Shown: positions 1 to 5,671 of the stretch, in pieces
Layout of the letters: each line of letters opens with the position of its first letter
Position numbering within the stretch: position 1 is the first letter of the stretch
Source: Candidatus Muproteobacteria bacterium
Lineage (GTDB): Bacteria; Pseudomonadota; Gammaproteobacteria; Acidiferrobacterales; Sulfurifustaceae
Direction of reading: 5' to 3'
Assembly: GCA_023266455.1 (NCBI GenBank)
Contig: JAHFQD010000032.1
Span: 1-10,473 of the forward strand
DNA length: 10,473 nucleotides
The notes under the pieces: generated by a model
What the model was told of the DNA's origin: nothing
The model's input: only the letters and a program-made list of their open reading frames with translations
Databases searched by the model: none
Translations under genes and position numbers: made by a program

Positions 1-1
1 T

Positions 2-238
2 GAGATATTGATGGGTTCGGACGCACCGCCCGATCGTTTCCACGAGCCACGGGGGTTTTCGGTGCCACTGCAAATCGCCGATCCGAATGAAGCGGAGCGC
101 GTGTTTCATGCTTTATCGGAAAACGGTACGGTTCAAATGCCGATCCAACAAACATTTTGGGCCACGCGTTTCGGAATGTTGGTGGATCAATTCGACATCC
201 CGTGGATGATCAATTGCGCGCCGACGGCAGCGGCGTAA
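2..238 (+). CDS. PhnB-like VOC family protein, C-terminal part (5' end outside window)
   Basis: The reading frame is open from the left edge and ends at TAA (236-238), giving 78 visible residues, so this is the C-terminal half of a protein of about 140-150 aa. It starts in the window as EILMGSDAPP and ends with a segment containing FWATRFGMLVDQFDIPWMIN. That pattern (aromatic-W-x-x-R-F-G-x-x-x-D-x-F/x-x-P-W-x-x-N) is typical of the PhnB-like branch of the VOC (glyoxalase/bleomycin resistance/dioxygenase fold) superfamily. Members are small cytoplasmic proteins, often of unknown substrate, and are frequently found beside DGPF, SRPBCC and ECF sigma factor genes. An internal TTG or ATG near base 8-11 could be called a start, but the family match continues to the edge, so the gene is treated as truncated by the window. 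The next gene starts 56 bases downstream on the same strand. The family is fairly certain; the substrate is unknown. Confidence 0.82.
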   Translation, partial: EILMGSDAPPDRFHEPRGFSVPLQIADPNEAERVFHALSENGTVQMPIQQTFWATRFGMLVDQFDIPWMINCAPTAAA

Positions 239-251
239 ACACAGAAAATCT

Positions 252-275
252 TTTACTAAAACTTCTTTACTAAAA
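252..275 (+). repeat. Short direct repeat (two copies of TTTACTAAAA)
   Basis: The 10-base unit TTTACTAAAA occurs at 252-261 and again at 266-275, in the AT-rich leader just upstream of the SRPBCC ribosome binding site (AGGAG at 282-286). It could be a small tandem duplication, a regulator half-site pair or chance in AT-rich sequence. Nothing else supports a specific function. Confidence 0.4.
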
Positions 276-294
276 ATTCTTAGGAGAAATTGTC

Positions 295-837
295 ATGTTG
301 AAAAAAATTCTTATCGGTTTAGCCGTTGTCATCGTCGGATTCTTAGTAGTCGTGGCGCTGCAACCTTCACAATATCGCGTCGCACGCACCGCGCATATCG
401 CCGCGCCGCCGGAAGCCTTGTTCCCCTACGTCAACGATCTGCATAAGTTCCAAGTGTGGAATCCGTGGGCGAAGATCGATCCGGCGGCGAAGCAAACCTT
501 CGATGGACCGGAAGCCGGCATCGGTGCGGTGTCCGCCTGGGAATCGAAAGAAATCGGCGATGGCCGTATGACGATCGTTGAAAGTCGCCCGAACGAACTC
601 GTGCGTTACAAAATGGAATTCTTGAAGCCGTTCGCGTCGACTGCTTCCGCTGATATCACACTCAAAGTAGAAGGCAATCAAACCATCGTTACCTGGGGCA
701 TGAGCGGCGAAAATAATTTTCTGTGCAAAGCGATGGGCTTACTAATGAGCATGGATAAAATGGTCGGCGACGAATTCGCCAAAGGCTTGGCGAGTTTAAA
801 GAAGATTACCGAAGGCGCGCAAAGCGCACCGAAGTAA
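295..837 (+). CDS. SRPBCC family (polyketide cyclase-like) protein with N-terminal membrane anchor
   Basis: This 180-aa protein starts at ATG 295, with AGGAGA eight bases upstream. Residues 1-24 (MLKKILIGLAVVIVGFLVVV and following) form one hydrophobic helix after two lysines, with no clear cleavage site, so an inner-membrane anchor is more likely than a cleaved signal. From about residue 28 the sequence resembles the SRPBCC/START-like ligand-binding fold: R-x-A-x-I-A-A-P-P-E-A-L-F-P-Y-V-N-D-L, then W-N-P-W-A-K-I-D-P, a glycine-rich G-P-E-A-G-I-G turn, and a C-terminal helix from about 140 to 170. The WxPWxKxDP motif and anchored N-terminus are familiar from proteins annotated as polyketide cyclase/dehydrase-like, but the fold binds many hydrophobic ligands and no catalytic residues can be assigned. 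It lies 29 bases upstream of the DUF1428 gene and is probably cotranscribed with it and with the VOC gene. Confidence 0.85.
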   Translation: MLKKILIGLAVVIVGFLVVVALQPSQYRVARTAHIAAPPEALFPYVNDLHKFQVWNPWAKIDPAAKQTFDGPEAGIGAVSAWESKEIGDGRMTIVESRPNELVRYKMEFLKPFASTASADITLKVEGNQTIVTWGMSGENNFLCKAMGLLMSMDKMVGDEFAKGLASLKKITEGAQSAPK

Positions 838-866
838 TTTTAAAAAACCCGAATCGAGGAGGATTT

Positions 867-1235
867 ATGCGCTATGTCGATGGTTATGTGATTGTCATTG
901 CGAAAAGGAAATTACCGGCCTACCGCCGCCTAGCGCAGAAAGCCTCCAAGATTTGGCGCGAACATGGCGCGCTCGAATATCGCGAAGCCGCCGGCGAAGA
1001 TCTCGATGTTGCGCACGGCGTGCCGTTTCCGCGCATGGTCAAATGCAAGCCGGGCGAAACGGTGGTGTTCTCGTGGATCGTGTTCAAATCGCGCGCGCAA
1101 CGCGACAGCGTCAATGCCAAAGTCATGAAAGATCCGCGCCTACTGAAAATGGTGGTCGAGATGACCAAGAATCCAATTTTCGATATGAAGCGCTTTACCT
1201 ACGGCGGCTTCAACATCATCGTCGACGCCAAGTAA
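867..1235 (+). CDS. DUF1428 family protein (YbaA-like)
   Basis: This is a 122-aa cytoplasmic protein. The ATG at 867 is preceded by a strong GAGGAGG (856-862). It matches DUF1428, the family of E. coli YbaA: the N-terminus MRYVDGYVIVIAKRKLPAYR is followed by A-x-x-W-x-E-H-G-A-L-E-Y-x-E around residues 27-41, then V-P-F-P-R-M and W-I-V-F-K-S-R-A-Q-R-D near the middle, and a GGF motif near the C-terminus. The length is normal for the family, whose fold is a ferredoxin-like alpha/beta dimeric barrel. The biochemical role is unknown. The gene sits 29 bases after the SRPBCC gene and 12 bases before the DGPF gene, which supports one transcript. The family call is strong; function is not inferred. 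Confidence 0.88.
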   Translation: MRYVDGYVIVIAKRKLPAYRRLAQKASKIWREHGALEYREAAGEDLDVAHGVPFPRMVKCKPGETVVFSWIVFKSRAQRDSVNAKVMKDPRLLKMVVEMTKNPIFDMKRFTYGGFNIIVDAK

Positions 1236-1247
1236 CGAGAAAATCTC

Positions 1248-1634
1248 ATGCGATTCATGATTATCATCAGAGCTTCGAAAGAAACCGAAGCCGGCGTCAT
1301 GCCGAGCAAAAAACTCATGGCCGAGATGGTCGCTTTCCACGCGGAACTGGCGAAGGCCGGCGTTCTTCTCGGCTGCTCCGGGCTCAAGCCGTCGGCGCAA
1401 GGCTGGCGCGTCAAATACACCGGATCGGACCGCACCGTCGTCGACGGACCTTTCGTCGAAACCAAAGAAATCATCGGTGGATACACGCTTATTCAGGTGA
1501 AATCGCGCGAGGAAGCACTGGAATGGACGAAACGTTTTCCCAATCCATCGGTCGATGGCGGGAAAGGCGAGATTGAAGTGAGGCAGTTATTCGAAGCGGA
1601 AGACTTCGCGGGCCAACTGGATTTCCCGAAATAA
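1248..1634 (+). CDS. YCII/DGPF domain protein (plus-strand copy)
   Basis: This is a 128-aa YCII-related protein of the DGPF subgroup. It opens with the strand MRFMIIIRASKETEAG, followed by a helix with M-x-F-H-A-E-L-x-K-A-G-V-L-L, the core motif VDGPFVETKEIIGGYTLIQV at about residues 65-84, and E-A-L-E-W-T-K-R-F-P in the following helix. The C-terminus carries I-E-V-R-Q-L-F, as in longer DGPF members. The start at ATG 1248 follows the previous stop by 12 bases. The ribosome binding site is weak: only GAGA at 1237-1240, which can pair with TCTC at 1244-1247. Translation may therefore depend on coupling to the upstream DUF1428 gene. DGPF proteins are the usual partners of ECF42 sigma factors, and one is encoded 2.7 kb away on the other strand. 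The molecular function of the family is unknown. Confidence 0.88.
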   Translation: MRFMIIIRASKETEAGVMPSKKLMAEMVAFHAELAKAGVLLGCSGLKPSAQGWRVKYTGSDRTVVDGPFVETKEIIGGYTLIQVKSREEALEWTKRFPNPSVDGGKGEIEVRQLFEAEDFAGQLDFPK

Positions 1635-1687
1635 CTAGCGGTAACTTTAATTAAAGGCGATATTGGATTTTGCGTACCCAAATGGAC

Positions 1688-1882
1688 TTAGCCCATTTTG
1701 TCGATTTCAAATTTAGCTGCGCTAATAGCCTCTTTCAACGCTAATTCTTCACTACGAAACGGACGTTCCCTATTCTCTATAGGCGGGCCATCATCAATCT
1801 GATAGCTCCATGTCAAACCATTTGTGCGTCGTAATACATCCACTGTAATTTGATGGCTCTTATATTCTTCCCTGTGTGTCAT
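1688..1882 (-). CDS. Small conserved hypothetical protein (about 64 aa)
   Basis: The chosen start is ATG 1882-1880, giving MTHREEYKSHQITVDVLRRT as the N-terminus. A GGGG-containing sequence lies 8-10 bases upstream. A GTG at 1915 would extend it by 11 residues (MKPKNKLRGNS), but that region reads as poorly conserved and overlaps the end of the next small ORF. The pattern Y-K-S-H-x-I-x-V-x-V-x-R-R-x-x-G-x-x-W-S-Y-x-I-D-D-G, then S-E-E-L-A-L-K-E-A-I-x-A-A-K-x-x-I-D, ending in K-M-G, is recognisable from short unnamed proteobacterial proteins predicted as a beta-hairpin sheet followed by a helix. No function is known to me. It ends convergently with the DGPF gene on the plus strand, with 53 bases between the stops. 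Confidence 0.65.
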   Translation of the reverse strand: MTHREEYKSHQITVDVLRRTNGLTWSYQIDDGPPIENRERPFRSEELALKEAISAAKFEIDKMG

Positions 1883-1898
1883 CGAATTGCCCCGAAGT

Positions 1899-2027
1899 TT
1901 ATTTTTTGGTTTCACGTGGGACGAGTTTATCTATCGCGCGCTCGAACGCTTCACTGTTCTGATCTGAGCCAAGTTCATTCGCGGCCTTCATGAAACGTTC
2001 ATGACTGAGCCTTGTTATCTGGTTCAG
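1899..2027 (-). CDS. Very small ORF resembling a conserved short proteobacterial protein; start uncertain
   Basis: The frame ends at TAA (1901-1899). From ATG 1991 it encodes 30 residues, MKAANELGSDQNSEAFERAI and then DKLVPRETKK. The pattern F-x-K-A-A-x-E-L-G-x-D-x-x-x-E-A-F-E-R-x-I-x-K-L-V resembles the C-terminal half of unnamed small proteins common in proteobacteria (F-L-K-A-A-R-E-L-G-C-D-E-S-E-E-A-F-D-R type). The in-frame residues upstream, LNQITRLSHERF, also fit that family. This suggests a real start further up, possibly the CTG at 2027 (with GGAAG seven bases upstream), or that an original 5' end has been lost. An in-frame TAA lies two codons before the CTG. The stop is 17 bases before the ATG of the next small gene, so the two may be cotranscribed. 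It may be a functional 42-aa gene, a 30-aa gene or a remnant. Confidence 0.42.
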   Translation of the reverse strand: MNQITRLSHERFMKAANELGSDQNSEAFERAIDKLVPRETKK

Positions 2028-2029
2028 TC
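2003..2029. repeat. Inverted repeat at the 5' end of the small ORF
   Basis: GACTGAGCC (2003-2011) and GGTTCAGTC (2021-2029) form a nine-base-pair stem with one G-T wobble and a nine-base loop. On the minus strand the hairpin lies immediately before the ATG at 1991, within the possible CTG-initiated N-terminus of the small ORF. On the plus strand it is followed only by TTTAG, so it is a poor intrinsic terminator. It could influence translation of the small ORF or be the end of an undetected transcript. Bases 2030-2185, up to the YceI stop, hold no supportable gene. Confidence 0.4.
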
Positions 2030-2185
2030 TTTAGCTTCCGATTTTTTGATTTTCCTTTTACCCAAGCACATTCAGTCAGCAGTAGTTTTAGCGATGTTTT
2101 TGCACCCAGGCAGGAAGGGCACGGACGAGGGGGTAATATAACTTCTCACTATCCCCTCATCCCGTCCTTCTCTTCTACAACATTC

Positions 2186-2776
2186 TTACGACTTCGGTCC
2201 TTCCTTCAGCGCTTCGACCTGAATCGAGAGCTTCACCGTCGGGCTACCGACCATCTCCACGCCGTACTTCATACCAAAATCGGCGCGATTAATTTCGGTG
2301 TAAACATCCGCGCCGCAAAGTTCGACTTTCAACATCGGATGCGGCACACACTTGAACGATTTAACCGTCAACGTCACCGGCTTTGAAACGCCGTGCAGCG
2401 TTAAAGTTCCATCCACTTCGGACGGCGCATCGCCGCTGAATTTCACCTTGCTCGACTTAAAGGTAATCGTCGGATACATAGCGGCTTCGAAGAATTTATC
2501 GCCCTTGAGATGCTCATCCAATTTCGCGTTGCCGCTGTCGACCGAGGTCGCGTCGACCGTGATATCGACCGAACCGCTCTTCGCTTGACGATCCAGCATT
2601 ACCTTGCCAGAGGTCTTGGTAAACTTGCCGCGCCACATCGAGATGCCGGCGATATGCGGCGCTTCGAAACTCGGATAGGTATGGTTGGGATCAACCGTGT
2701 AATTGTCGGCGGCTTTTGCCAAACCGAATTGCGTGACGAGCGCGATAGCCGCCACCGTGATGTGCATCTTCTTCAT
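2186..2776 (-). CDS. YceI family periplasmic lipocalin-like protein
   Basis: This 196-aa protein starts at ATG 2776 with GAGGAG about eight bases upstream. Residues 1-22 form a Sec signal: MKKMH, a hydrophobic run AAIALVTQFGLA, and a likely cleavage after A-K-A before ADNYTVDPNH. The mature protein shows the YceI pattern: Y-T-V-D-P-N-H-T near the start, G-I-S-x-W-R-G-K-F, then V-D-A-T-S-V-D-S-G-x-x-x-L-D-E-H-L, F-F-E-A-A-x-Y-P-x-I-T-F-K-S, G-T-L-T-L-H-G-V-S-K-P-V-T-L, and an N-R-A-D-F-G-M motif near the C-terminus. YceI proteins fold as an eight-stranded barrel that binds long isoprenoid lipids and act in the periplasm. Two cysteines are visible in the C-terminal third, at F-K-C and E-L-C-G, and could form a disulfide. 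The gene stands alone, with about 105 bases between it and a terminator-like hairpin upstream, so it probably has its own promoter, which I could not assign. Confidence 0.93.
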   Translation of the reverse strand: MKKMHITVAAIALVTQFGLAKAADNYTVDPNHTYPSFEAPHIAGISMWRGKFTKTSGKVMLDRQAKSGSVDITVDATSVDSGNAKLDEHLKGDKFFEAAMYPTITFKSSKVKFSGDAPSEVDGTLTLHGVSKPVTLTVKSFKCVPHPMLKVELCGADVYTEINRADFGMKYGVEMVGSPTVKLSIQVEALKEGPKS

Positions 2777-2880
2777 CTAAATACTCCTCAATAAGATAGA
2801 ACGGTTTAAAACAATTCCTTTTTGCATCGATACGGCGGGGTTTACAGGCATTGATAGTAAGGAGCGAGGACGCGAAATAC

Positions 2881-2905
2881 AACGGCCAGGTCGTGCCTGG
2901 CCGTT
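2881..2905 (-). terminator. Intrinsic terminator-like hairpin after the DGPF gene cluster
   Basis: The arms AACGGCCAGG (2881-2890) and CCTGGCCGTT (2896-2905) are perfectly complementary over ten base pairs around a five-base loop. On the minus strand the hairpin lies 27 bases after the stop of the last DGPF gene and is followed by GTATTTCG, a modest T-rich stretch. This is the expected place to end the sigma/DGPF transcript and insulate yceI. The T tract is imperfect, so efficiency is uncertain. Confidence 0.62.
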
Positions 2906-2932
2906 GATAATGCGCACTCCTTGCGGGGAACT

Positions 2933-3340
2933 TTATTTAATCGACGCGAGTAATTCGTTGGCGTCTAGCCCTTCCATCGCGCGCGTCGTGATTTCCTCAT
3001 GCATCGGCCGAATCTCAAACGGGCCGCCGAGCCGTACACCGGGATGGTTCGACATCAGCTGAATCGCCTGATTCAGATCCCGCGCCTCCAGAATTAATAT
3101 CCCGCCGAGTTGCTCTTTAGTTTCCGCGAAAGGGCCGTCAGTCACCGACACCTTGCTCTGATACCAACGCAAGGTAACGGCGTTGCCAGATGATTGTAAC
3201 GCGGTGTCACTGATGAAATGCCCATCGCGTTTCAAAATCTCGTCGTAGGCGAAACATTCTTTCATCATCGCCTCGCATTCGGCGGCGGCCATCGACGCCC
3301 ACTTACCCTCATCCATAAATCCCAAGCAAACGTATTTCAT
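2933..3340 (-). CDS. YCII/DGPF domain protein (third gene after the ECF sigma factor)
   Basis: This is a 135-aa DGPF protein beginning [17 protein letters not shown], with the full core motif [20 protein letters not shown] at about residues 66-85 and F-E-I-R-P-M near the end of the domain. The start at ATG 3340 is set by a four-base ATGA overlap with the stop of the upstream DGPF gene, which points to translational coupling. A longer frame to 3466 would add an unrelated arginine- and serine-rich N-terminus and overlap the upstream gene by 130 bases, so it is rejected. A C-terminal extension of about 20 residues ([11 protein letters not shown]) follows the domain. It is cotranscribed with the preceding gene, probably from the ECF42-type promoter upstream of that gene. 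The function of the family is unknown. Confidence 0.9.
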   Translation of the reverse strand: MKYVCLGFMDEGKWASMAAAECEAMMKECFAYDEILKRDGHFISDTALQSSGNAVTLRWYQSKVSVTDGPFAETKEQLGGILILEARDLNQAIQLMSNHPGVRLGGPFEIRPMHEEITTRAMEGLDANELLASIK

Positions 3341-3759
3341 GGCCGTTGAACCGATTTCGCTTGAAGACCGGGATGCTTCGCGACGACCTTGCGCACGTCC
3401 TCGGGAAAATCGCTCATCTCTTGCACTTGGCGAATCTCGATCACCGAGCCATCCGGCGCCGGGCAACGCTTAGCCCATTCGACGGCTTCGGTTTTCGATT
3501 TCACTTGGGTCATCCAATAACCGCCGAGGACTTCCTTCGCGTCCAGCGCGGCGCCGTTGGTGACAGTCGCCTGGCCACCTTCAAACGAAATGCGTGCACC
3601 CATGGAAGGCGGATGCAGGCCATCGAGCGTGATTAACACGCCGGCTTTCTTCAACGCTTCGTTGTATTTCATCATCGCCTCAACCAGCTTGGCGTCCGGT
3701 AGGGTGCCGGGGGCGGCTTTTTCATAGCCTTGGGGGATCATCAGCATCATGAACCGCAT
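3337..3759 (-). CDS. YCII-related protein with a degenerate DGPF motif
   Basis: This 140-aa protein starts at ATG 3759 behind an AAGGAG ribosome binding site. The N-terminus [20 protein letters not shown] and the helix A-L-K-K-A-G-V-L-I are those of a DGPF/YCII protein. At the position of the usual D-G-P-F-x-E-T-K-E the sequence reads [20 protein letters not shown] (about residues 67-86). The K-E-x-x-G-G-Y part is retained, but the aspartate, proline and phenylalanine of DGPF are lost. The rest of the fold, including [10 protein letters not shown] and the C-terminal I-E-I-R-Q-V, is intact. This resembles the longer subgroup that also includes the plus-strand gene at 1248. It is the first gene after the putative ECF42-type promoter and overlaps the next gene by four bases. 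Confidence 0.88.
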   Translation of the reverse strand: MRFMMLMIPQGYEKAAPGTLPDAKLVEAMMKYNEALKKAGVLITLDGLHPPSMGARISFEGGQATVTNGAALDAKEVLGGYWMTQVKSKTEAVEWAKRCPAPDGSVIEIRQVQEMSDFPEDVRKVVAKHPGLQAKSVQRP

Positions 3760-3813
3760 TGGACATCTCCTTGATTACGAGCTTTCCGGGGGGAACGCTA
3801 TCGATACCGAATA

Positions 3814-3840
3814 GTCGTTCGGGCGGACCCGATTTCGACA
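3814..3840 (-). promoter_or_regulatory. Putative ECF42-type promoter for the two downstream DGPF genes
   Basis: On the minus strand, TGTCGA (3840-3835) is followed after exactly 17 bases by CGAC (3817-3814). This agrees with the promoter pattern I recall for ECF42 sigma factors (TGTCGA at -35 and CG(A/T)C at -10). The -10 element lies 54 bases before the ATG of the next DGPF gene, inside the 132-base gap that separates it from the sigma factor and first DGPF gene. I found no other TGTCGA with a CGAC-type box at this spacing among the sites I checked by eye. The sequence match is direct; use by the adjacent sigma factor is inference. Confidence 0.6.
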
Positions 3841-3891
3841 TCGGCCTGGCGAAGCGATTCAAAAAAATACCGCGGAAATATCGGGGGTTTG

Positions 3892-4269
3892 CTAACGCCG
3901 ATCTAATTCGAGGGCGAGCGTCTGCGGATCGTCCGCCACTGGACGAATTTCGACGCATCCGAACTTGGCACCCGGAATTTTCGACGCGATCTGTATCGCC
4001 TCGTCCATGTTCTTGGCTTCGATCAAATAGTAACCGCCGAGCTGTTCTTTGGTTTCGGCGAAGGGGCCATCGATGATCGAGACCTTGCCGTTCCGCACGC
4101 GCAACGTAGTCGCGGTGTTCGCGGGCTTGAGTCGATTAGCACCGATGAAATTTCCGTTCTTCCGAATATCGTTGGTGAATTCGGCGTACTCCTGATAATG
4201 CTTGTCCGCCTCCAGCTTCGACATGCCTTCCATCATGACTTCGGCACAAATCAAGCATAGAAATTTCAT
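3892..4269 (-). CDS. YCII/DGPF domain protein next to the ECF sigma factor
   Basis: This is a 125-aa protein starting MKFLCLICAEVMMEGMSKLE at ATG 4269, with GAGGAG six bases upstream. A TTG at 4290 would add seven residues but would swallow the ribosome binding site, so it is not used. The core motif [20 protein letters not shown] is complete (about residues 70-89) and is followed by M-D-E-A-I-Q-I-A-S-K-I-P-G and a V-E-I-R-P-V strand. Residues 1-60 include Y-x-E-Y-A-E-F-T-N-D-I and a G-x-F-I-G-A-N-R-L turn, the arrangement usual for DGPF proteins. It begins 31 bases after the sigma factor stop and is surely in the same transcript. Its length is typical. Direct pairing with the sigma factor is characteristic of ECF42 loci, although what DGPF proteins do is not known. 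Confidence 0.92.
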   Translation of the reverse strand: MKFLCLICAEVMMEGMSKLEADKHYQEYAEFTNDIRKNGNFIGANRLKPANTATTLRVRNGKVSIIDGPFAETKEQLGGYYLIEAKNMDEAIQIASKIPGAKFGCVEIRPVADDPQTLALELDRR

Positions 4270-4300
4270 AACGACTCCTCGATTACCCAACTAACAAGTT

Positions 4301-5545
4301 TTAACTCAATTCGGCGATACGCTTTTCTAGAAAACGCCGCTCCGGTTCTTGTTGCGCCAACGCGAGCGCTTTGCGATACGCGGCGAGCGCTTCCTCTTTC
4401 CTTCCCAGCCGGCGACAAAAATCCGCCCGCGCAGCGTGCGCCAACTGATAATTCAGGAGTTCCCCATGTTGCAGAATTTGATCTACCAGCGCTAAACCGG
4501 CTTCGGGTCCATCGCGCATCGCGATCGCCACCGCGCGATTCAACGCGATCACCGGCGATGGCGACGCGCGCGAAAGTAAATCATAAAGCGCGACGATTTG
4601 CCCCCAATCGGTAGTATCGGTCGTGGCCGCGCGTGCGTGCACCGCGGAGATCGCCGCTTGCGCCATATACATCCCAACTTGCCGCGACGCCAACGCCTGT
4701 TCCACCAGCGCCGTGCCTTCAGCAATTAATTCACGACTCCACAACGACCGATCTTGATGCTCGAGCAGAATCAATTCGCCGGCAGATGTCGCACGCGCCG
4801 CGCGCCGCGATTCGGCCAACAACATCAACGCGAGCAGCCCCAGCACCTCTGGCTCCGGTAACAATTCCATCAACAACCGTCCCAGCCGAATCGCCTCGCC
4901 CGACACATCCGGTCGCATCAGCGATTCGCCCGACGAGGCGTAATACCCTTCGTTGAATACCAAATAAATAACCTGCAATACCGCATCCAACCGCTCCGGC
5001 AACTCGTCGGGTTCCGGCACTTGATAAGGAATCTTGGCATCGCGAATCTTCGACTTCGCGCGCACGATGCGCTGCGCCAACGTCGCCGGCGAAGCGAGAA
5101 ACGCCCGCCCGATCTCTTCCGTGGTCAATCCGCAAACCTCACGCAAGGTCAGCGCGATCTGCGCATCCGACGCCAACGCTGGATGGCAACAAGTGAAGAT
5201 CAACCGCAGCCGATCGTCCTCCAGCTCCCCGCCTTCAATTTCATCGCTAACCGCTTCGTCCAATTCATGCGCCAACGCTTGCAACGACGCATCGAATCGC
5301 GCCCGTCGCCGAATTTTATCGATCGCCTTAAATCGCCCCGCCGACACCAACCAAGCCCGTGGGTTATCCGGAATTCCTTTCTGCTGCCACTGCTCGACGG
5401 CCGCGATGAACGCGTCGTGCAGCGCTTCTTCCGCTAATTCGAAGTCGTGGAGCAGACGAATCAACGTCGCCAACACGCGGCGGGATTCGGTGCGGTAGAT
5501 TTCTTCTACCGTTTGGTGGATTTTTTCGGCGGAAATGGGAATCAC
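4301..5545 (-). CDS. ECF42-type RNA polymerase sigma factor with C-terminal TPR domain
   Basis: This 414-aa protein is about twice the length of a simple ECF sigma factor. Residues 20-80 are sigma region 2 (E-S-R-R-V-L-A-T-L-I-R, then A-E-E-A-L-H-D-A-F, D-N-P-R-A-W-L, A-I-D-K-I-R-R). The linker includes the F-T-C-C-H-P-A-L segment (117-124) typical of this group. Region 4 spans about 126-170, with G-L-T-T-E-E-I-G-R-A-F as the helix-turn-helix start. From about 187 to 287 it matches DUF6596 (Y-L-V-F-N-E-G-Y-Y-A-S-S-G, L-L-A-L-M-L-L-x-x-S-R-R-x-A-R). The C-terminus is helical and TPR-like, with GRKEEALAAYRKALALA at 381-397. In studied ECF42 proteins the C-terminal domain is needed for activity and no anti-sigma factor is encoded nearby; none is seen here. 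The start is GTG 5545, with only a weak GAG upstream; no in-frame ATG is close. Confidence 0.93.
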   Translation of the reverse strand: MIPISAEKIHQTVEEIYRTESRRVLATLIRLLHDFELAEEALHDAFIAAVEQWQQKGIPDNPRAWLVSAGRFKAIDKIRRRARFDASLQALAHELDEAVSDEIEGGELEDDRLRLIFTCCHPALASDAQIALTLREVCGLTTEEIGRAFLASPATLAQRIVRAKSKIRDAKIPYQVPEPDELPERLDAVLQVIYLVFNEGYYASSGESLMRPDVSGEAIRLGRLLMELLPEPEVLGLLALMLLAESRRAARATSAGELILLEHQDRSLWSRELIAEGTALVEQALASRQVGMYMAQAAISAVHARAATTDTTDWGQIVALYDLLSRASPSPVIALNRAVAIAMRDGPEAGLALVDQILQHGELLNYQLAHAARADFCRRLGRKEEALAAYRKALALAQQEPERRFLEKRIAELS

Positions 5546-5654
5546 TAAAATCTCGTTCGGAAATAAATATCCAGCGGTACCTGGATTTACATCAATTATG
5601 TAGTGCGGGGCTTACTTCTAGCAAACCACTGCAGGTGGCTTCTTAACTGCCTCA

Positions 5655-5671
5655 CTTGTAGCGCTTACAAG
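5655..5671. repeat. Hairpin in the wspR-to-sigma intergenic gap
   Basis: CTTGTA (5655-5660) and TACAAG (5666-5671) are perfectly complementary around GCGCT. A second, weaker palindrome (CCAC-TGCAG-GTGG) lies at 5626-5638. The gap of 173 bases separates the end of wspR from the sigma factor start on the same strand. Neither hairpin is followed by a T tract on the minus strand, so termination after wspR is unproven. The sequence could instead hold an operator or the sigma factor promoter; no TGTCGA/CGAC pair is present. Confidence 0.35.

Noticed and set aside
953..1576. Long arginine-rich frame on the plus strand across the DUF1428 and DGPF genes
   Set aside because: It is out of frame with two well-recognised family members and has a composition typical of a shadow frame.
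1680..1698. AAATGG/CCATTT inverted repeat between convergent genes as a bidirectional terminator
   Set aside because: The stem is six AT-rich base pairs overlapping the end of the small minus-strand gene, with no T tract on either strand.
2127..2158. GAGGGGG and CCCCTC arms downstream of yceI as an intrinsic terminator
   Set aside because: The six-base-pair stem has a loop of about 20 bases and no T tract follows on the minus strand; it could still be a weak end signal, but it is not supportable as a feature.
2790..2825. GGAATT with TTCTATC upstream of yceI as an RpoE-type promoter
   Set aside because: The spacing between the GGAA-like box and the downstream box is about ten bases, too short for an ECF promoter.
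3341..3466. N-terminal extension of the third DGPF gene up to 3466
   Set aside because: The extra residues are arginine- and serine-rich, unlike the family, and simply read the upstream DGPF gene in another frame; the ATGA overlap and family alignment support 3340.
4216..4221. A second minus-strand TGTCGA inside the first DGPF gene
   Set aside because: No CGAC or CGTC follows at about 17 bases, and it lies within coding sequence.
4633..5498. Long open frames on the plus strand opposite the sigma factor gene
   Set aside because: They are antisense to a clearly conserved sigma factor, have biased low-complexity composition and show no ribosome binding site or family motif.
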